Source: Myxococcus sp. CA023
GTDB lineage: Bacteria; Myxococcota; Myxococcia; Myxococcales; Myxococcaceae
Assembly: GCF_010998615.1 (NCBI RefSeq)
Contig: NZ_JAAEAH010000019.1
Coordinates: forward strand, 43,535 to 107,534
Reading direction: 5' to 3'
DNA: 64,000 nt
Each line of letters opens with the position of its first letter. Position 1 is the first letter of the stretch. Below, piece after piece: positions 23,461 to 31,400 of the stretch. Made by a program: the position numbers and the translations under genes. The notes under the pieces were generated by a model. The model did no database searches. It was given only the letters and a program-made list of their open reading frames with translations, and was not told the origin of the DNA.

Positions 23461-24588
23461 ATGCGTACTTGGACGTGCTGGGTGTTCCTGGCTTGTTGGG
23501 CCTTTGGCGTTCCAGCCCTGGGTGTCACCGTGGAGAAAGTACCGCGGCTCGCGGCCAGCGCATGGTCTGTGGACATGACCAGGACGCTCACGCCGCAGAC
23601 GCTTGCGGAGGTGGATCAGCTCGGCAATGCCCTGGTCCGTGATGGCCAAGGCCAGCTCGCGGTGGTGGTGGTCGACACGACGGGGAGCCAGCCGCCGCGC
23701 GCCTTCGCGCTGGAGCTCTTCAATCGGTGGGGGCTGGGCACGGCCGGTCGTGACGACGGCGCGCTGCTCTTCATCGCGCTCAAGGACCGCGCGGCGGAGA
23801 TCATCCTGGGTGATGGCGTGGATGGCCCGAATGAGCAGGCTCGCAGTGACGCCATCATGGCGAACGACGTGGTTCCCGCCTTCAAACGGGGCAGTCCGGA
23901 CGACGCGGTGCTGGAAGGCGCACGCGGGCTGTATCAGCTCATCGTGACCTCGGAGCTCAATCAGCCTCACAACGCCCAGGAGGCCGCATCGGCATGGGAT
24001 TCCAGGCTCGCGGAGTCCGCATGGTCGGAGGGCTCCGCCGTCACCATCGAGTCTGAAGGACCGAGGGAGCCGGAAGGTGCCCTGAACGTTCCCGCCCTGG
24101 CGGGAGGGGCGGGGTTCGTGGGGGCCGTGGGGGTAGCGGGCCGGGCGCTGCTTCGTCGCAGACCGCGCCGGTGCCAGAAGTGCCGCAACCAGAGGACGCG
24201 GCTCGATGAGGATGCCGACGATGCCCACCTGATGGCCGGGCAGGTTCGTGAGGAGCAGTTGGGCTCGGTGGATTACGACGTGTGGTGGTGCGAGCCGTGC
24301 CAGGACGCGGTCGTGGAGCGCTATGGAACGCTCTTCACGCGTCATGTCCGGTGCAAGAAGTGCCGTTATGTGACCGCGAACAAGACGAGCCGGACGATTC
24401 GCAGCGCGACGTACTCCTCTGGCGGAGAAATCGAGGTCACGGTGCGTTGCACGCACTGTCACCACTCAGCGACTTCCCGTCACTCGACGCCGAAGCTCAC
24501 GCGGTCCACGTCGTCGAGCTCATCCAGCCGGAGCAGCTCTTCAAGCGGCGGGCGTTCGTCGGGCGGTGGCTCGAGTGGGCGCTGGTAG
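23461..24588 (+). CDS. TPM-domain protein with zinc ribbons and Ser/Gly tail
   Basis: A 375-residue exported membrane protein. A signal peptide (1-21) is followed by a TPM domain (about 40-170: LTPQTLAEVDQLGNALV, QLAVVVVDTTG, ALELFNRWGLGTAGRDDGALLFIAL, VPAFKRG), a family seen in thylakoid Psb32/TLP18.3 and bacterial YgcG-like proteins. A Gly/Ala/Val membrane helix (about 205-230) leads to a cytoplasmic part with four CXXC pairs (CQKC, CEPC, CKKC, CTHC), enough for two zinc ribbons, and a Ser/Gly-rich tail ending SGRW. That tail resembles YgcG tails. The role is unknown; membrane maintenance is a guess. Confidence 0.75.
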   Translation: MRTWTCWVFLACWAFGVPALGVTVEKVPRLAASAWSVDMTRTLTPQTLAEVDQLGNALVRDGQGQLAVVVVDTTGSQPPRAFALELFNRWGLGTAGRDDGALLFIALKDRAAEIILGDGVDGPNEQARSDAIMANDVVPAFKRGSPDDAVLEGARGLYQLIVTSELNQPHNAQEAASAWDSRLAESAWSEGSAVTIESEGPREPEGALNVPALAGGAGFVGAVGVAGRALLRRRPRRCQKCRNQRTRLDEDADDAHLMAGQVREEQLGSVDYDVWWCEPCQDAVVERYGTLFTRHVRCKKCRYVTANKTSRTIRSATYSSGGEIEVTVRCTHCHHSATSRHSTPKLTRSTSSSSSSRSSSSSGGRSSGGGSSGRW

Positions 24589-24600
24589 TTCGCCCGCGCC

Positions 24601-24625
24601 GCCGCTGACGCCAGGCGTCAGCGGC
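24601..24625. terminator. perfect inverted repeat between convergent genes
   Basis: Twelve-base perfect arms (24601-24612 and 24614-24625) separated by one base, 12 bases after the TPM gene stop and before the end of the minus-strand immunity-like gene. Probably a terminator. Confidence 0.6.
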
Positions 24626-24724
24626 TTCGACGTGGCCGAGTTCCACGGCGCCCACGGCTCCCTGATTGCCCCGTTCTTCTGGGGCCCTACCAATCGCCGT
24701 GGACGCGAGAGCGAGGGCGCTACA

Positions 24725-25555
24725 TCAGGTGGTGGGGTCCTCCTCATAATGGACCACCCCATCAGGCCGGCGCGCCCTCAGTGCTTCCACTTGCCCTGGG
24801 CCGAGCGCGCGATTCCTGCGCAGCCAGAGCTCGTTGAGGCTCTTGAGCGACGCCAGGACTTCAACACTGGCAGGAGTGACGGCCGTGTCGATCAAATGGA
24901 GGCGTAGCACCGTTCCAAGCCCGGTCTCATCGCGCAGTGTTTGAAGAAGGCGATCATCGACGCCCCGTCCGGTGAGCAGGAACTCGTTTGAGAACGCCAT
25001 CGGCTTGACGGACGTCACGTCGAGCAGGCTGGGGTCGTGCAGTACGATGCCACTGAGGCTTCCGTCGTCACGGACCGGCAGATTGAGCAACGTCTGTTCG
25101 GGGGTGGCCCGTGCCCGCACCCGCCCGTCCTCGAACCACGCCCAACCGTCACCGTTCCGCATGTCCGCTTTCGGCGCTCCGGATGGGTACCATTCTCTGC
25201 GCGCCGTGTCTGCGGGCTGGCCGGAGGCATACGCCTCTTCGACGAGACACAGTCCCTGACCGTTGAAGGTGTACACGATGCCGTCGACTGGCGCACCGCG
25301 CCAGAGCAACGGTCCATAGGCGTCAGCGAGTTCGAGGCTCGCTCGATCCAACCGCGCACCTTCGAGTTGGGGCAACCAGTCGTCCGATGTGCCCGAGACG
25401 CTTCCCTCCGAGACAGCGAGGAGCTCGTGAACGACCCCGTCGTCCTCGACGCGATAGGCGAGGCCCGAAAAGCGTGCCCCCTCGTAGGACAAGCGGCCGT
25501 TGTCGTCGGTGGTCAGGGTGCTCGTGCGGATACGTCGCATGGGTTCCATGGTCAT
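24725..25555 (-). CDS. MORN/YwqK-like and LRR protein, probable immunity partner of the deaminase toxin
   Basis: A 276-residue cytoplasmic protein without signal peptide. Several segments look like MORN/YwqK units (YEGARFSGLAYRV about 24-36, GAPVDGIVYTFNGQG about 88-102, REWYPSGAPKADMRNGDGWAWFEDGRV about 119-145). The last part (about 215-270) is a leucine-rich repeat: VLRLHLIDTAVTPASVEVLASLKSLNELWLRRN. YwqK-family proteins are the antitoxins of YwqJ deaminase toxins in Bacillus. This gene starts 10 bases after the deaminase-like gene and has a GAGGG ribosome site, so an immunity role is a reasonable inference. Confidence 0.65.
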   Translation of the reverse strand: MTMEPMRRIRTSTLTTDDNGRLSYEGARFSGLAYRVEDDGVVHELLAVSEGSVSGTSDDWLPQLEGARLDRASLELADAYGPLLWRGAPVDGIVYTFNGQGLCLVEEAYASGQPADTARREWYPSGAPKADMRNGDGWAWFEDGRVRARATPEQTLLNLPVRDDGSLSGIVLHDPSLLDVTSVKPMAFSNEFLLTGRGVDDRLLQTLRDETGLGTVLRLHLIDTAVTPASVEVLASLKSLNELWLRRNRALGPGQVEALRARRPDGVVHYEEDPTT

Positions 25556-25565
25556 GGTCTTGCCC

Positions 25566-28500
25566 TCATCCCGTAATCACCCGGAAATCGCCGGGTGCGA
25601 CCAGGATGCCGGAGCAGTTTGGACAGGCCACGAAGGGGCGCCCCTGGCGTTGATTCTGGTCCTGTAGCATGTAGGTGGCCACCGTGACGTCTGCCGCTGC
25701 GACGCCCGCGGCGAGGAGCTGATTGGTCGCGAGGCACTCCGCATGAACTCCGGGTACTCCGTACAAGGCGGCGAAGCCATAGGCGTCATTTTTACCATGT
25801 GGAATGATCGTGGCTCCCGAAATGACCGCGAAGATGTGGTTGCGGATCCGGGTCTTCATCCGTGCATGGAGGACGATGCCGTGGTCGTTCAGGAGGAAGT
25901 TCTCAACCCAGTTCGCACCAGCGGTCGCCCAGGTGTTGTTGTTTCCGTGCGGATTGGACATCGAATGGAGGAATTGACCGAATGGCGATCCCCCTACGGC
26001 TCGATAGTTGCGGTTGACCCAGAAAGCGGTTCGTCGGTCGTAGTATTTGTGCGCCGCGGCGAGCGCGAGCGCGACATCCGTGTTGGCGGGACCGGCCAGG
26101 ACTCGGGTCCGACACTCGTTGCCTGTCAATCTATCGAGGTGCTGATCGAAGCTGAAGGTATCAAGGCGCACGACGTCCCCATGGTTCAGTGTTCGCGGGA
26201 TGCCGTCGGCGGATGAGGCTGCACTTATCCGAGCGGCGCACGAGACGTACCTGGCTGTGACAACCTTGACCGGATTGCGCGTGGCGGGAATGCCGTGCCC
26301 ATGCGTTGGGATTGCATCCCATGCTGGGTTGTTGCCTTGCGTGGCGAAGTAGCGAACGACAGGAGGGCCGCTGAAGTGGGCCTGACTGAGGAGATCGGTC
26401 CCCGCAAGTGCTCCAGCCGCGTCATCGAAGACGTCCAGGTTTGTGTGCTCCAACGATAATTGGTCGGCCTTCTGCCAGAACGCATTGCTTGGGGCGACTA
26501 CCGTCATCTTGGCGAATGTGAAGGCTTGGTTGTCTTTTGCGTGGAGTTCGCGTTGCTTGGGGGCGTTGAGCAGGGGGTCGGGATTGAGGGAAAGTCCAGC
26601 AGCGAAAGTGGGGACTTGCAGTTCGAGCTTCTCGACGCAAACCGTCTTCGACGCGCGGGCGGCAAGCCGCCAGGCGGAGCCCGCCGTTCCGCGAGCTTCA
26701 GCACTCACGTCACAATTACTGGCCGTCAGTCCGCGCATATAGAGCGTCACGGGTAGCTGATTGGCCGCGAAAGACGTCCCAGAAGCCACTGCGTTTGTAC
26801 ACAGTTGGTCCCTGAAGCACGCAATCCGCGCTTCGTACTCCAGCCGGAGCTGGAGGTCTCCGCATGAATGTGTTGGGTCCGTCTGATCTATTCCGAGGAT
26901 CAGTCGAGAGGGATCTGTTGAGCGGTTGTGATGGTTGCCATGGACGAGCACCAGTTCATCGCAGCGAATGGATGGGCTCACCACGTTGATGGCGCGGACA
27001 AGGACGTCCCCAGTCCGAGGAGGCGCGACGCGGATGCCCGGAGAGTCGCCAGCGTCCAGCGCAAGCTGGACGCTGGCGTTGCCCACGTTCGCCCCTTTGA
27101 CATAGACGGTGACACCGTGACGTAGGGCGTCCGCGTCAAAGGCGTCGACGGGAGTCTCACAGGTCGCATCGGTGAAGAGCGAGCCGCCCACTACGGTGGG
27201 TTGTCCTCGCCCCGTGTATGGGGGCTGCCCTGTGCTCTCGTCGAGGCCCAGCGTAATCTGCGCGGCCGCGAACTGCTCCTCATGGTGCCACGCGACGGTC
27301 TCGCCCACCGTCACCGTCGGGCTCACCACGTTGATGGCCTGGATAGGGATGTCTCCAGTTTGAGGAGGCGCGACGCGGATGCCCGGAGAGTCGACGGCGT
27401 CGAGCGCGAGCTGGACGCTGGCGTTGCCCACGTTCGCGCCTTTGACGTAGACGGTGACGCCGCGACGTAGGGCGTCCGCGTCGAAGGAGTCGACTGAAGT
27501 CTCACAAGTCGCATCGGTGTAGAGCGAGCCGCCCGCTACGGTGGGCCGTCCTCGTCCCGCGTACTGCGGCTGGCCTGTGCTCTCGTCGAGGCCCAGCGTA
27601 ATCTGCGCGGCCGCGAACTGCTCCTCATGGTGCCATGCGATGGCCTCGCCTACTGTCACCGTCGGGCTCACCACGTTGATGGCCTGGACTGGGATGTCTC
27701 CAGTCCGAGGAGGCGCGACGCGGATGCCCGGGGAGTCAACGGCGTCGAGCGCGAGCTGGACGCTGGCGTTGCCCTCGTTCTCGCCTTTGACGTAGACGGT
27801 GACACCACCACGAAGGGCGTCCGCGTCGAAGGCGTCGACGGGAGTCTCACAGGTCGCGTCGGTGAAGAGCGAGCCGCCCGCCACGGTGGGCCGTCCTCGT
27901 CCCGCGTAGGGCGGCTGACCTGTGCTCTCATCGAGGCCCAGCGTAATCTGCGCGGCTGCGAACTGCTCCTCGTGGTGCCACGCGATGGCCTCTCCCACCG
28001 TCACCGTCGGGCTCACCACGTTGATGGCCTGGACAGGGATGTCTCCAGTTTGAGGAGGCGCGACGCGGATGCCCGGAGAGTCGACGGCGTCGAGCGCGAG
28101 CTGGACGCTTGCGTTGCCCACGTTCGCCCCTTTGACATAGACGGTGACGCCGTGACGTAGGGCGTCCGCGTCGAAGGCGTCGACGGGAGTCTCACAGGTC
28201 GCATCGGTGTAGAGCGAGCCGCCCGCCACGGTGGGCCGTCCTCGTCCCGCGTACGGCGGCTGACCTGTGCTCTCATCGAGGCCCAGCGTAATCTGCGCGG
28301 CCGCGAACTGCTCCGCATGGTGCCACGCGACGGCCTCGCCCACCGTCACCGTCGGGCTCACCACGTTGATGGCCTGAATGCCGACAGCTTCTGTCGCGGA
28401 CGGTACGATGACGCGAACGTTTGGGTTGGCGTCTGGAGTGAGGGTGAGCGTCACCGTCACGTTGCCGGCTGAATTGCCCCGCACGAAGAGCGGGAGAGCC

Positions 28501-28874
28501 GCGCGAAGTGCCTCCGCCGTGAACGCTTCCGCTGCGGGAGTCGTGCAGTTGCTATCGCCGAACAGGTCGGCGTCCCCTGTGACGCTCACCGTCCCGGTCC
28601 CCTGATAGGGCAGGTCCGGATGCGTCTCCATGATGGACAGCATGACGCTTGCCGGGCGTGTCCCTTGCCCTGCGTCGTCGAACCAGCCTGGTACATGTGC
28701 GACGGCGACGTTCGCCGTGACGTCGTTCGTGACCGCTTGCTCGCACGGCACGACGACGGAGACCTCCGGCGCGTTTGCCAGGTCTTGCTCGGCGGCGTGG
28801 AGTCGCAGGAGGTCGAGCCAAGCCAGTTCCTCGGATTCGCCATCCTGAATCGGGTCTCTGCTGCGCTTCATCAT
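25566..28874 (-). CDS. repeat-rich polymorphic toxin with C-terminal YwqJ-like deaminase domain
   Basis: A 1102-residue protein. Residues 167-626 are four almost identical 115-residue repeats (each opening QAINVVSPTVTVGE); diverged copies flank them at about 75-166 and 627-750. A linker region follows (about 760-960). The C-terminal domain carries HAE (1044-1046) and CPNC (1084-1087), the zinc site of cytidine-deaminase-like enzymes as arranged in YwqJ-type toxins. No signal peptide is visible, so export would need a dedicated route. ATG 28874 overlaps the upstream stop (ATGA) and has AGGGGG before it. The gene downstream looks like a YwqK-type immunity protein. Substrate unknown. Confidence 0.75.
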   Translation of the reverse strand: MMKRSRDPIQDGESEELAWLDLLRLHAAEQDLANAPEVSVVVPCEQAVTNDVTANVAVAHVPGWFDDAGQGTRPASVMLSIMETHPDLPYQGTGTVSVTGDADLFGDSNCTTPAAEAFTAEALRAALPLFVRGNSAGNVTVTLTLTPDANPNVRVIVPSATEAVGIQAINVVSPTVTVGEAVAWHHAEQFAAAQITLGLDESTGQPPYAGRGRPTVAGGSLYTDATCETPVDAFDADALRHGVTVYVKGANVGNASVQLALDAVDSPGIRVAPPQTGDIPVQAINVVSPTVTVGEAIAWHHEEQFAAAQITLGLDESTGQPPYAGRGRPTVAGGSLFTDATCETPVDAFDADALRGGVTVYVKGENEGNASVQLALDAVDSPGIRVAPPRTGDIPVQAINVVSPTVTVGEAIAWHHEEQFAAAQITLGLDESTGQPQYAGRGRPTVAGGSLYTDATCETSVDSFDADALRRGVTVYVKGANVGNASVQLALDAVDSPGIRVAPPQTGDIPIQAINVVSPTVTVGETVAWHHEEQFAAAQITLGLDESTGQPPYTGRGQPTVVGGSLFTDATCETPVDAFDADALRHGVTVYVKGANVGNASVQLALDAGDSPGIRVAPPRTGDVLVRAINVVSPSIRCDELVLVHGNHHNRSTDPSRLILGIDQTDPTHSCGDLQLRLEYEARIACFRDQLCTNAVASGTSFAANQLPVTLYMRGLTASNCDVSAEARGTAGSAWRLAARASKTVCVEKLELQVPTFAAGLSLNPDPLLNAPKQRELHAKDNQAFTFAKMTVVAPSNAFWQKADQLSLEHTNLDVFDDAAGALAGTDLLSQAHFSGPPVVRYFATQGNNPAWDAIPTHGHGIPATRNPVKVVTARYVSCAARISAASSADGIPRTLNHGDVVRLDTFSFDQHLDRLTGNECRTRVLAGPANTDVALALAAAHKYYDRRTAFWVNRNYRAVGGSPFGQFLHSMSNPHGNNNTWATAGANWVENFLLNDHGIVLHARMKTRIRNHIFAVISGATIIPHGKNDAYGFAALYGVPGVHAECLATNQLLAAGVAAADVTVATYMLQDQNQRQGRPFVACPNCSGILVAPGDFRVITG
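26997..28376 (-). repeat. four tandem 345-base coding repeats
   Basis: Units at 28376-28032, 28031-27687, 27686-27342 and 27341-26997 are nearly identical in DNA as well as protein, within the deaminase-toxin gene. Each encodes 115 residues. Differences between units are scattered single changes (for example Ala/Thr/Ile in the VGEAVAWHH stretch), suggesting recent duplication or gene conversion. A short-read assembly could have collapsed or expanded this array. Confidence 0.9.
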
Positions 28875-29230
28875 GCGCCCCCTTTCGCAGTGAGCGCACG
28901 GCGCGCGTTCCCGTAGAGAATTTCGATTTTGCTCTCCGGTGTGGGGATGTCGGTTCGCGACAGCGTCTCCGCCGCCCATGGCAGCGCTTCGAAGCCTTCG
29001 CCAAAGAGCACTCGCAGGTGAGCGAACCTGACGATGCCCTGTGAACTCCTCACGCCGTGTTCCATGGCCCGCGCGACGCTGGCGTCAATGAAGTCCTTCA
29101 GCGCGGCGTCGTCTGTCTCGAGCAGTCGCTCCCCGAAATGCTTGCGCAGATGAGGATGAAGCCACGCGCGCAATGCCCCCAGCCGTGGCTCGGCCAGTGC
29201 TGCGAGTTGAACATCCCGAATGACGAGCAT
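28871..29230 (-). CDS. small helical protein, possible toxin adaptor
   Basis: A 119-residue, mostly helical protein opening LVIRDVQLAALAEPRLGALRAWLHPHLRKHF and ending with an Ala-rich tail. Its pattern (short opening strand, HLRKHF..., FIDASVARAMEHGV, then a hydrophobic FAHLRVLFGEGFEALPWA) recalls small proteins often encoded beside type VI or other contact-dependent effectors, but this is from memory of family style, not a search. Its TGA overlaps the ATG of the repeat toxin gene, so the two are translationally coupled and the product may help load or hold the toxin. Confidence 0.6.
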   Translation of the reverse strand: MLVIRDVQLAALAEPRLGALRAWLHPHLRKHFGERLLETDDAALKDFIDASVARAMEHGVRSSQGIVRFAHLRVLFGEGFEALPWAAETLSRTDIPTPESKIEILYGNARRALTAKGGA

Positions 29231-29387
29231 GGAAGGACTTTAACATTCCTGACATCCCGCGCGCGGAGTGTTGGTTGGCTTTCATCACCTACATCCAGGC
29301 GGATGTCGCGGAGGGGGCTGGTGATGTGATGCGGCGCGGCATCTGTCGGACGGGAAGGACGTGTCGCTCGCGGTGACGGGTGGCGAT

Positions 29388-30000
29388 TTACGTGAGTCCT
29401 TCCTCGTGAAGCCAGTCGAACGGGGGGATGAATAGGTTGTCCACGAAATTGTGGTCCATGGGCTGCGTCTGCCAGATCCGCTCGTGGGACTCTCCGAAGG
29501 TGCCGGACTCCTCGCCCTGGAAGCTCAGGTAGAAGCCCGTCACCCGCCCCCGGGGTGTGCTCCCAACGATGTCGTTCGCCCATCGCTCGGGCACGCCAGT
29601 CCACCCCGTCGACTGGTCCCACCCCGCGTGCGCGAGGCTGTAGAACGCCCGGTTCTGACAGCGCTGGCCAGGCACGTCGTCCTGGATGAGGGCGCACTCG
29701 CGCTCCTGGCCCTCTCCAGAGGTGAGCCCGTGGTTCCCGAGGAGAATGCTCAGCGAGCCGCGGCAGGTGCGTGGGCCCCTGGTTGTCCGGCGCGCTCAGG
29801 CGGCCATCCCAATCTGCGTACCGCTCGTTCGTGGTGTTCGTCGCGGCAACCGTGCCCGAGCCGGAGCCTCTTCCACCACTGCGCTCATCGTCCCTGCCTG
29901 GGGCGCCCTGCACACTAAACTGCTGGGTACGAACTGTCTCACTTGCGTTGGCAGAGAGGGATTGCCCGTGCACTGGTTGTGCGGATACCTTGCCTCTCAT
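29388..30000 (-). pseudogene. frameshifted gene of unknown function upstream of the toxin operon
   Basis: Two minus-strand frames appear to be halves of one gene. The first (from ATG 30000) gives a plausible polar N-terminus with SLSANASETVRTQQFSV and ERYADWDGRLSAPDNQG; the second, open from near 29800 to the stop at 29388, continues CRGSLSILLGNHGLTSGEG... and ends YLSFQGEESG, MDHNFVDNLF and FDWLHEEGLT. They join by a shift near 29775-29795. No start codon suits the second half alone. It is either a decayed gene or a sequencing error. Together about 203 residues; no family recognised. The ATG overlaps that of the next plus-strand gene, so one of those starts may be wrong. Confidence 0.5.
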
Positions 30001-30997
30001 GGGTGATTCCTTTCAGATTATTGTGGACAGGGACGCATCTGCGGACGGCGCCCCCCCGTCTTGCGGCCGAGGTTCGGGACTGGCTCGTCGCGCGGCGCAT
30101 CATCTCCTGCTGCCCCTCCTCGTCGCTGTGGGCCCGTTGGCGGGCTTCGCCCAGACGCCACCGACCATTCCTGCCGGCAAGGGAGGTGGCGATGCGGGAA
30201 CGACGGTGCCCGTGGTTCCGCCACTGCAGGCACCGATCTGCCCTGCCGAACGTCGCGTCACGGTGTCTCCTGACACGTTGAAGAAGCAGTTGCGCGCCGC
30301 GACGACGACCGCCGAGGTGAAGAAGCTGCTCGCGCCACTGCACTTCGAGCTCGGGTGGGACCAGGCCGATTCGTGCAAGGCGGAGAGCGCCCCTGCGGCC
30401 GTGACGCTCGATGTCTTCCGTGCGCGCATCATGTCCTCGGAGACGGTGGATGTCGTTCTCCAGGTGCGAGGGAATGTTTGTGAATACCTGCCGTTGCTCG
30501 CTGGCGCGGTGCTTCATCCGCTCGCGGAGAAGAACGTCTATTGCCTCACGGGCATGCCCTTCCTGCCGGGGCTGGACACTTCGTACTCGAGCTCTCCCCC
30601 CAGGGTCGTCTTCGCGTTCGAGAACCTCACCGACCCCGTACGTCAGGTCTTCAAGGTCGACTTCTATCGGGAGTCCTCTCGAACGGAGGAGTCCGTGATT
30701 TCATATTGGGAGGCGCAAAAGGGCACCCTGGAGGAGATCTTTAAGTTAGGGGTGCTGACCGGCATTGCATCAGCCGTGGTCAGTACCTCCGTCGAGATGA
30801 GCATCAGCGCGGAGGGGAAGGAGTTCCCTCGCCGACTCAGGCTCAGGGAGCGGGCTCGGAACTGTGGGAAGGAGGTCACGCTCCCGTCCGGTGCGGTGCA
30901 GTATCACGATGAATGTTCCGAGGCCTCGAACGAAGTGGTCTATTGCTACAAGCGCACGGGGCCACAATCCCCCGGAGTCTACGTGGAGTGTGGGTGA
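29999..30997 (+). CDS. hypothetical exported protein
   Basis: A 332-residue protein with a delayed signal sequence: after about 25 polar residues comes ARRAAHHLLLPLLVAVGPLAGFA, cut near residue 49. The mature part has several Cys, a Pro-rich start, an internal FRARIMSSETVDVVLQVRG strand and a hydrophobic stretch GVLTGIASAVVSTSV (about 250-265). GTG 30023 is a possible shorter start. It reads away from the frameshifted gene and may or may not belong to the toxin locus. No family recognised. A short GC hairpin follows the stop. Confidence 0.5.
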   Translation: MGDSFQIIVDRDASADGAPPSCGRGSGLARRAAHHLLLPLLVAVGPLAGFAQTPPTIPAGKGGGDAGTTVPVVPPLQAPICPAERRVTVSPDTLKKQLRAATTTAEVKKLLAPLHFELGWDQADSCKAESAPAAVTLDVFRARIMSSETVDVVLQVRGNVCEYLPLLAGAVLHPLAEKNVYCLTGMPFLPGLDTSYSSSPPRVVFAFENLTDPVRQVFKVDFYRESSRTEESVISYWEAQKGTLEEIFKLGVLTGIASAVVSTSVEMSISAEGKEFPRRLRLRERARNCGKEVTLPSGAVQYHDECSEASNEVVYCYKRTGPQSPGVYVECG

Positions 30998-31400
30998 CGG
31001 CGCCCTCTGCGCCGCGAAGCATGGGGGCTGGACGCTAGCCCGGCTCAGTTGCACGGAGCCCAGGGGCCGCAGCGCGGAAACCAGCCTTCGGCATCGCGCT
31101 GTCTGGGCGGACGTGGGTGCCGCGGAAGATTCTGGAGGAGTGGTTGGTTCGAGAGAGGCGCGAGCGGCGAAGCGTTGAATCGATTGGGGGGACGGGTCTT
31201 CGAAGGCAGATGCCGACGCTGCCAGTGCACATCTCCCGCGCCTTTCGTTGAGTGAAGAACGCGACCGGCCGTGCATGACTCACCGCTTTCGGACCGTCCC
31301 GTGGCACGAGGCCGTCATCGTTGTCACTAGCGTCCTACGTTCATCGCCATCAACTGGGCGTGACGAAGGTGCGACGCAAGTCCGGAGGATGGGTTGAGCG
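30998..31400. other. 403-base gap with no convincing gene
   Basis: Apart from a 6-base-stem hairpin just after the preceding stop codon, nothing is recognisable. Open frames on both strands are low-complexity, Arg-rich shadows. It must hold the promoter of the histidine kinase gene, but no consensus stands out. Confidence 0.5.

Noticed and set aside
26997..28376. CRISPR array
   Set aside because: The repeats are 345 bases long, contiguous and in frame, so they are protein repeats without spacers.
31035..31307. Small gene in the gap before the histidine kinase
   Set aside because: Frames on either strand have no start with a ribosome site and read as random Arg/Pro-rich sequence.
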